DNA from: Eutypella sp. D-1
Taxonomy: Eukaryota; Ascomycota; Sordariomycetes; Xylariales; Diatrypaceae
NCBI GenBank assembly: GCA_023313575.1
Contig: JAJTTP010000007.1
Coordinates: 62,001-126,000 of the forward strand
Reading direction: 5' to 3'
Length of the DNA: 64,000 nt
Part shown: positions 57,233-64,000 of the stretch, one piece after another
Layout: each line of letters begins with the position of its first letter
How positions within the stretch are numbered: position 1 is the stretch's first letter
The notes under the pieces: model-generated
Database searches by the model: none
Told to the model about the DNA's origin: nothing
The model's input: only the letters and a program-made list of their open reading frames with translations
Translations under genes and position numbers: made by a program

Positions 57233-57949
57233 ATGGCGCCGTTCATCTACATCAACGGCAATCCCGGAGTAGGTAAGCTCACTGTAGCCAAGGAGTTGTG
57301 GTATGTCTCTGCCCGTCTTTACTCGTCAATCATTTGTATCACTCCGACCTAACACCAGCACGCCTGGGATTGATAGCAATATGCTCCCAAAGGCGAAAAT
57401 TGTCAGCAATCATCTCCTCATCGACCCTGCTGCCGCTGTTTTTGACAGGGCTACGGAAGAGTTCCAAGCCCTGCGCCAGACAATAGTTAGTATCCACCCT
57501 GTGTTTTGGAGCGACTTTATGTGGTTGCTACGTATTACTCGCATGTATTGTAGCGAAAGGGAGTCCTGCAGTCCATCGCCAACGCTGATTCGGCCCGAGA
57601 TGTCACCTGGATCTTCACAGACCAGCAATCTTCAAGCCAGGCCGGAAGCTTGTCTGCAAAGGATTATCAGAATGCCGCGACCGCATGCGGCTCGCCGTTC
57701 ATCTCTATAATATTGCATTGTGAGCTAGAAGAGAACTTTAGGAGGGCAACGGGCGGGGATAGGGGTAAGGGTTTCAACACCAAGCCCACTGACACAGGCA
57801 TCCTGCGTAGTATCAGGGAGAAGGAGGACATATTCCATTTCAAGGACAAGCTCGAACTAGAGTTGGACGTTACGCATTTGTCTCCCAGCGAATCCGCTAG
57901 TAGAATCTATCATCACATTGGTATGGTTCTTCGGGAGCAATCTATTTGA
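57233..57949 (+). CDS. Small P-loop NTPase / kinase-like protein
   Basis: Three exons (57233-57300, 57377-57485, 57554-57949) give 190 residues without lesions. The start MAPFIYINGNPGVGKLTVAK contains a Walker A P-loop (Gly9-Asn-Pro-Gly12-Val-Gly14-Lys15-Leu-Thr17). Further blocks: AKIVSNHLLIDPAAAVFDRA, DVTWIFTDQQ (possible Walker B-like strand), GSPFISIILHCELEENFRRA and LELDVTHLSPSESASRIYHH. Fungi carry many uncharacterised proteins of this layout, placed with AAA/zeta-toxin-like or nucleotide-kinase P-loop families; the substrate is unknown. Introns are 76 and 68 bp (GTATGT with CTAAC; GTTAGT...TGTAG). An out-of-frame upstream ATG at 57210 opens a short reading frame overlapping this start, which could reduce translation. 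It sits among relics, and a degraded paralogue lies at 59044-59313 on the other strand. Confidence 0.7.
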
Positions 57950-57975
57950 ACGGAAACAATCTCTTGTTTGGTGCC

Positions 57976-58935
57976 CGTGAACAGTTGAATTTGATAATTT
58001 CGAGCATCCAATCAAGCCATTAATCAGAAGATTCGCCGATATCAAGGGCTTCAAGCAGAATTTTATTAGGAACATCCTCACAGGACTAACTGGCGAGGAG
58101 GTTCGCATTCTGTGTTGGCTGGTCAGTCGTCCTCGTTACCACGGCGGCGTGCTCTTTATGCACTTGGCGACAGTACCGGGACCATCCAGCTTATTGTCGA
58201 ATCTTCCAAGGTGTCTTGCTGGGCCGAACCCGGGAGTTTGAAGCCAGAATCAAGTTTGATGGTAATTGGCTCCCTCGCCCCTGGCCGTAATGGAGGCCTA
58301 GATATTGTTGCCCGCGATATAACCATCCTCTGCTATTCATATATCTAATCTTAAAACAAGCAAAACATTGTTCCTGTCCCAATGTGCTGGATTTTACCTT
58401 GAAGCCGCTGCACATGCTCACGAACGGGTGTACAACCTCGGTCCAAGCTTTAGAAACGAGAGTCGAACTAATCGCCACCTCATGGAATATTGGCACATTT
58501 AAGGCAGATATCTGCTCAGGAGAAATGGGCTATATCATGGATATGGTCGAGATCTTCCTTTGTGATATATTCGACTTCGTATTCGAGCATATAACAGATG
58601 TTTCAGCGCTTCTTGGGACAGAGTACCCAAATATACGACTCCCTTTCGCCCGTATAACCTATCGCGAGGCGTTCAGGCTCCTTAATAGCATAGGCCACAA
58701 TATTTCATTTGGTCAAAATATTTCCAAGCACGCTGAGGATCTCTTGACGTACCAATACGGCGGACCTGTCTGGCTGATGTACAAACCACGCAACCTAGAG
58801 CCATTCCCATATCGTATATGTCTGACTGATGAAGAGCTGTGGGCGTGGGCGGCGCGGAACTTTGCGCACATGGCCGTGCTCACGGGGTTGCTGAACTGGT
58901 GGAAGTCCGTGAATATATATCGGATAGAAATCTAA
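57976..58935 (+). pseudogene. Asparaginyl-tRNA-synthetase-like relic, frameshifted and internally deleted
   Basis: The segments appear in the right order but in different frames. The anticodon-binding OB-fold comes first: GEEVRILCWLVSRPRYHGGV, LFMHLA, then after a shift TIQLIVESSKVSCWAEPGSL and [18 protein letters not shown]. About 100 residues including class II motif 1 are then missing. Next is the catalytic core: [20 protein letters not shown] with motif 2 FRNE, then HLMEYWHI and a stop, and after another shift KADICSGEMGYIMDMVEIF, LPFARITYREAFRLL and YGGPVWLMYKPRNLEPFPYR. The frame ends without class II motif 3. Authentic AsnRS charges tRNA-Asn and is essential, so this must be a spare or specialised copy that has decayed. 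The longest open part is 58384-58935. Confidence 0.75.
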
Positions 58936-59053
58936 AAGGCCTTAGTATCAAGGTCACATAAACCTCCTTGCACCAAAAGTAAAAATGATGTTGGGTAATC
59001 GGCAAAAATCCTGTCTCGGCATACCTAAAGCCTTTTGGATTTCTATCAGATAC
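58918..59053. repeat. Imperfect 28-bp inverted repeat (25/28) flanking 80 bp, TIR-like
   Basis: Left arm 58918-58945, right arm 59026-59053, complementary at 25 of 28 positions. The arms begin and end with TA, as for a target-site duplication. It lies at the junction between the plus-strand AsnRS-like relic and the minus-strand kinase relic. It may be a tiny MITE-like element or the scar of a fold-back rearrangement. Confidence 0.6.
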
Positions 59054-59313
59054 GCACCCGCGGGCCGTCTCGTCGGCCGCCAGCGTCTCGAAAGCCGGCT
59101 GTCGCAGCGCGTGCCCCGCTTTTAGTACCCCGGCGCGGAGGGTGGGAATGCAGGTATTTATTCACTAGCCGGCAATGCGCTGGGCCGATCAGGCGCTGCA
59201 GCTCCTTTGTGATAGTTAGTTTCTCGGTGCCGCTGCAGCTCCTTTGCGATAGCCAATTTCCCTGTGCCGGGAAATCTGTTTATATAGATCATAAGGAAAG
59301 GTTTTACGGCCAT
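59044..59313 (-). pseudogene. Relic of a second P-loop kinase-like gene, with duplicated P-loop
   Basis: From an ATG at 59313 the minus strand reads MAVKPFLMIYINRFPGTGKL, then AIAKELQR, clearly the same family as the gene at 57233. Arg replaces the first Gly of the Walker A motif. A 37-bp direct duplication (59194-59230 and 59231-59267) repeats the P-loop coding segment; because 37 is not a multiple of three it shifts the frame. The second copy reads GTEKLTITKELQRLIG in another frame, with Glu replacing the P-loop Gly. After RLVNKYL resemblance is lost. No introns or later blocks are seen. Confidence 0.65.
59194..59267. repeat. 37-bp direct tandem duplication inside the kinase relic
   Basis: Two adjacent 37-bp copies differ at six positions, five of them transitions (T/C or G/A). 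Confidence 0.85.
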
Positions 59314-59701
59314 GGTCGCTTTTATATAAGGGTGCTTTGAGAAGTAGGTAGGTAGGTATACACGACCATCCACAATGTCAGTGCAATGTCAGTGAATCAG
59401 TGAATCTGTGAATCTGTCTAGCAAGCGTGAAGATGAAAAGGAGAAAACTACCTAGGTACATGTAGATACATAGCCATCCGTAGCGAGGGGTACATATAGC
59501 TATAGTGTCAAAAGTGGGTCCAAACAATGGAGTTTATTTTTACCCCTCCAAATATTAGATCTCCAAGCTTTCTACCTACATACCACCTAGGTATGTAGGT
59601 GGTATGTAGGTAGGAGGTACGTTTTAGACCTAAAAACTTCATCTTTGTCTACTTCTAAGTATATATGTTTTCATATGTAGGTAAATAAGTGACAAGTCAA
59701 C
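59314..59701. promoter_or_regulatory. ski2 upstream region
   Basis: 388 bp containing several TACCTAGGTA/GTAGGTA motifs, including the long perfect hairpin at 59572-59613, and an AT-rich leader directly before the start codon. Confidence 0.5.
59572..59613. repeat. Perfect 18-bp inverted repeat (hairpin) in the ski2 upstream region
   Basis: Arms CTACCTACATACCACCTA (59572-59589) and TAGGTGGTATGTAGGTAG (59596-59613) are exact reverse complements around a GGTATG spacer. The hairpin ends 88 bp before the ski2 ATG and is built from the local TACCTA/TAGGTA motif. Confidence 0.95.
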
Positions 59702-62700
59702 ATGGCGAACGCGGACCTCGTTTCCGCCCTACACGCCCTACAGAACCTCCAGCTTAACACCGACGCGGAATTCAATATCGATGATTTACTCTTCCAGGAG
59801 GCCGGGGGTCCTCGAAAGAAAATGAGGGTGGCAGGGAGGGTGGCACGGGAGGATTCTGACGAACTCAAGGCGGAACTCGAACAGAAATTCCTGACTCCGT
59901 CTCAAAAGTTCTCTACCGAATGGCTAAACCGACTCCAGCAGCGCTGGGATTGCCCGGCAGACTTGACCGAGCTCTTTCGTATCGCTCCCACGCAGACTCG
60001 AACCGTCACTCGATTCAAGCGCCAAGGACTCGAGGGGAGAGTAACTGGCTATGAAAATGTCACCATACCTGCCAACAGTGCCACGGCGAAGAACTCTACT
60101 TCCCTCATGCGAAAGCCCGCCAACCGGGTCGATTTCGTTCGTGGCGCCGCCGGTTTCTTCCCCTTCGCCCCAGGTGGTCTTGAAAGCGTAGAGGCTGCCG
60201 CCGCTATGGAGGATCAGATATTGAGATCAGGCGGCCCCGGTGGCGGCGACGCATCTACCAATAAGCTGGTGCGTGTCATTAAGCTTGGTACTGAAGGAGG
60301 ACTCCTCGAGACTGCCCCTGGCTTGGAGAGAGGTATCGACTTCTCTAAAAAGAAATCCAAGATTGATGAGAAGCAAGCCAAGGCTATCGAGGCGGAGCTA
60401 GATCAAGAGCCAGAGCAAGGACCTGAAGTAGAAAACGCCGACGGCCAGACGACTACCAACGCCGCCGAAGGAGATGAGGAAGCGGAACAGGAGGAAGGTG
60501 AAGACATCGATGCTCTGTTGCCGGTAGAGTTCCCTGCGTTGGAGCCCCATGGGAATCTCGCGGCATCCAGCGCTAGAAAAGCTGGTAAAGAATGGGCACA
60601 CATGGTCGACATCAACAAGGGAATCCCTAATTTCCGAGAACTAGTCCCCGACATGGCGAGGGATTGGCCTTTTGAGCTCGATACGTTTCAAAAGGAAGCT
60701 ATTTATCACCTCGAGGGCGGCGACTCCGTGTTTGTTGCCGCTCATACCTCAGCTGGCAAGACCGTCGTCGCTGAGTATGCCATTGCGCTAGCTGCGAGGC
60801 ATATGACCAAGGCTATATATACGTCACCCATCAAGGCTCTGAGTAACCAGAAATTCAGAGATTTCCGACAAGAATTCGACGAGGTCGGCATTCTAACCGG
60901 CGATGTTCAGATCAATCCCGAGGCGAGCTGTCTAATCATGACTACTGAAATTCTAAGAAGTATGCTGTACAGGGGAGCGGATCTTATCCGAGACGTCGAG
61001 TTCGTTATATTTGACGAGGTCCACTACGTCAATGATTTCGAGCGAGGTGTTGTCTGGGAGGAAGTCATCATCATGCTGCCGGAGCATGTGTCTTTGATCC
61101 TGCTTTCGGCCACCGTTCCGAATACATACGAGTTCGCTTCCTGGGTTGGTAGAACCAAACAGAAGGACATCTACGTGATTTCAACACCTAAGCGCCCTGT
61201 ACCACTGGAGCACTACTTGTGGGCCGGAAAGGATATATATAAGATTGTTGACAGCCAGAAGAAATTTCTGGAAAAGGGATGGAAGGAAGCCGACCAAGCC
61301 TTGCGCGGCAAGGACAAGGCTCCCCCGGCGCCCGCCGCTTCCCGAGGTGGTGCCAACCAACGAGGCAATCAACGAGGAGGTCCACAGCGCGGTGGCCAGC
61401 AGCGTGGTGGGCGAGGCGGTAATCAGCAGCGAGGTAGGGGTGGGCCGCCTCGAGCCAGCCATGCTCCAGGACACATGGGTCGCGCAGGTCGTCCTGGTGG
61501 TTTCGTTTCCGCCAACCAGGACAAGAACCTCTGGGTCCATCTCGTGCACTACTTGAAGAAATCAAACCTCCTACCTGCCTGCATATTCGTCTTCTCCAAG
61601 AAGCGATGCGAGGAGAATGCGGATGCACTCAGCAACCAGGACTTCTGCACTGCCCAGGAGAAGAGCCACATACACATGATCATCGAAAAGTCCGTGGCAC
61701 GTCTACGTCCTGAGGATCGAGTCCTGCCACAAATCATCCGCCTACGAGATATGCTGAGTAGGGGTATCGCTGTACATCACGGCGGTCTACTGCCTATTGT
61801 TAAGGAGATTGTCGAGATCTTGTTCGCCCATACGCTAGTGAAGGTTCTCTTTGCAACCGAGACCTTTGCTATGGGCCTTAACCTACCCACGAGGACAGTC
61901 GTCTTCTCAGGCTACCGGAAACATGATGGCCACTCTTTCCGCAACTTACTTCCGGGCGAGTACACCCAGATGGCTGGCAGAGCCGGTCGGCGTGGCCTCG
62001 ACACTGTTGGGTCCGTCATTATTGTGCCCCCCGGAGCCTCCGACGAAGCGCCTCCTGTTGTAGACCTTCAAAAGATGATTCTCGACCCGCCTAGTAAACT
62101 GCGGTCGCAGTTCAGATTAACCTACAACATGATTCTAAATCTATTGAGAGTTGAGGCATTGAAGATCGAGGAGATGATTAAGCGCAGCTTCTCCGAGCAT
62201 GCCACGCAGCAACTATTACCGGAGCACGAGAAGGCTGTCAAGATTTCGGAAGCCGATCTGGCCAAGGTCAAGCGCGAAGCGTGCAGTATTTGCGACCCGA
62301 CCTTGGATGACTGCCATCAGGCCGCTATGAATTTTAAAAAGTTGACCCAGGAGTTCTACAAGGGTTTGTTCACCATCCCCATTGGGAGGAAGATGTTCAC
62401 GCAGCAGCGACTCATTGTCTTCAACAAGGAAGGCGTACGGACTCCTGGTATCCTCCTGATGGAGGGCGTCAGCGTCAAGACATCGGGAGGCGAGCCAACG
62501 GTCCATGTTTTCGAGATCAAAACTGGCCGGGATGTGCGAGACTCGACCGACATTCTTCCCTTCGTCCCCGCGTTTCGACATCTTCTTACGCCGCTACCTC
62601 GTTCGAAGAGATGCGTATCGGGAAAAAACGTACATGTTCCTCTCAGCGACATCGAGTGTCTCACCGGGAGGATCACCACCGGCATCGTGCCGGAGTATTT

Positions 62701-63641
62701 CCAGGGCAGCGAGGCGAGGTCAGGTGCGAAGGAACTGATGCTACAAATTTGCAAGTCGTGGGATTCGGCCATCTGGAACGAGATGGACTTCAGCAGGATC
62801 AAGAGCTTGGCCCTGCAAGAGATTCTAAGCAAGCGATTAGAGGAGGTGCGGGTTCTTCAGGCTACGGCTACAAAGCCATGCCCGTGTTACCTCAAACACG
62901 TGAGTTCCAGCACTATGCCACTGTACTATGGCCAATTTACTAACAACTCTACGTATGTAGTTCGCCATGTGCCACGACCAGTGGCTCATCAAGGAGCATA
63001 TCTCCTCACTTCGGCAAGCACTATCCGACCAGAACCTACAGCTCCTACCCGACTACGAGCAGCGGATCGAGGTGCTGAAGGACCTCTCGTTCATCGACAG
63101 CGACACACGAATCCAACTCAAGGGCAAGGTTGCCTGCGAGATCCACTCGGCGGACGAGTTGGTGCTGACGGAGTTGATCCTGGACAACGTGCTGGCAGAG
63201 TACGAGCCGGCGGAGATCGCGGCGCTACTGTCGGCGTTCGTGTTCCAGGAAAAGACGGAGTCGGTGCCGAACCTGACTGGCAACCTAGAGAGGGGGATGA
63301 AGACGATCATCGAGATCAGCGAGAAGGTCAACACGGTACAGACGGAGCGGCAGGTGATCCAGAGCGCGGAGGACAGCAACGACTTCGTGTCGCGCCCCCG
63401 GTTTGGGCTCATGGAGGTCGTCTACGAGTGGGCGCGCGGCATGAGCTTCCGCAATATCACCGACCTCACCGATGTCCTCGAGGGTACCATCGTGCGCACC
63501 ATCACCCGCCTCGACGAGACCTGCCGCGAGGTCAAGAACGCCGCCCGCATCGTGGGCGACCCCGAGCTCTACCAGAAGATGCAAGCCGCGCAAGAGATGA
63601 TCAAGCGCGACATCACCGCCGTCGCGAGCTTGTATATGTGA
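59702..63641 (+). CDS. ski2: Ski2-like DExH RNA helicase (SKI complex, cytoplasmic exosome cofactor)
   Basis: Two exons (59702-62899 and 62961-63641; 61-bp intron GTGAGT...TGTAG) give 1292 residues. Ski2 threads mRNA into the cytoplasmic exosome together with Ski3 and Ski8, for 3'-5' decay and quality control. The N-terminal arm carries LNRLQQRWDCPADLTELF. The helicase core has Walker A around Lys353 (AAHTSAGKT), DEVH from Asp438 (FDEVHYVND), SAT at about 469 (LLSATVPN), then RecA2 (FVFSKKRCEENADAL, HHGGLLPIVKE, FATETFAMGLN, QMAGRAGRRGLD). The arch region and the C-terminal helical DSHCT domain (LAEYEPAEIAALLSAFVFQ ... YEWARGMSF) follow. Between RecA1 and RecA2, about residues 546-600, is an RGG/QRGG-rich segment. 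The single intron fits PCYLKH/FAMCHDQWLIKEHI; without splicing the frame runs on for about 250 nonsense codons. Confidence 0.95.
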
Positions 63642-64000
63642 AAAGGGGGAAAATCCCGGGGCGGTGTTAGGACATGCATCCATGGCAGGTTTTGATTTTT
63701 TGATGTCGGAATAAACAAACATGGTGGCTAGGGAATGTAGCAGGGCACGAGATATGAGATATGAATGATGATGGGGTTGCTTGACAGGAGAATTTGCATA
63801 GAGGTGTACGGAATAACATTAAGTAAGCTACCGCCTGCCATAGCTTCGTAATCACCCAAAACAGGGGTCACTTTATTATTACTAAAAATTGCTGTTTTTT
63901 ATTCTCGAACACTAATTTATGAAAGTGGGATAATCACGTTTACATCTGTTGAATAACTGATTTTGTTTGCTCTGTTATACGGCTAACGATTATTATGATT
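63642..64000. other. 3' flank of ski2
   Basis: AT-rich, no gene recognised up to the window edge. Confidence 0.5.

Overview
The window looks like a chromosomal segment of a filamentous ascomycete (Pezizomycotina, most likely Sordariomycetes). It has spliceosomal introns of about 55-145 bp with GTRNGT donors and CTRAC branch points. Its gene families are typical of that group: an ApsA/Num1 cortical anchor, a Zn(II)2Cys6 regulator, an AA9 LPMO, a GH5 glucanase, a CorA-like transporter and HET/STAND-type genes. Intergenic DNA is sprinkled with TACCTAGGTA-type motifs. I cannot name the species from sequence alone. Most exon models below were rebuilt by hand from splice signals plus reading-frame and family agreement.

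Layout. 1-3940 (-): N-terminal part of apsA, running off the left edge. 3941-9120: 5.2 kb of repeat-rich non-coding DNA. 9121-10188 (+): cwc24. 10189-21958: 11.8 kb gene-poor stretch, ending in a pyrimidine-rich leader for a SWIRM-domain gene (21959-23062, +). 25441-25782 (-): small hydrophobic ORF. 26498-27665 (-) and 28311-29354 (+): divergent SDR and HD-domain genes. 29965-30186 (-): small one-helix ORF. 31234-32547 (-): pex16. 33730-34766 (-): AA9 LPMO. 36799-38746 (-): CorA-like transporter. 39707-40661 (+): HAD phosphatase. 41725-43397 (+): secreted GH5 glucanase. 44222-46102 (-): F-box protein. 46953-50228 (+): seven-exon Zn(II)2Cys6 factor. 50650-51562 (-): complex I 21 kDa-type subunit. 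52068-53302 (+): csm3. 59702-63641 (+): ski2.

The most unusual block is 54.1-59.4 kb, between two conserved housekeeping genes (csm3 and ski2). It holds a degenerate HET-domain gene with an in-frame TAG at the conserved Trp, an inverted and broken remnant of a STAND/NLR N-terminal domain, an apparently intact small P-loop kinase-like gene, a frameshifted asparaginyl-tRNA-synthetase-like relic, an opposite-strand relic of the same kinase family with a duplicated P-loop, and a short TIR-like fold-back. Several lesions are C-to-T/G-to-A transitions, compatible with RIP. I read this as a decaying non-self-recognition/accessory locus. The association of kinase and synthetase is an inference that needs comparative genomics.

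Functionally the rest is mixed: nuclear positioning (apsA), splicing (cwc24), chromatin (SWIRM), peroxisome biogenesis (pex16), respiration (complex I), replication-fork protection (csm3), cytoplasmic RNA decay (ski2), and polysaccharide attack or wall remodelling (AA9, GH5). There is no clear operon-like or secondary-metabolite cluster.
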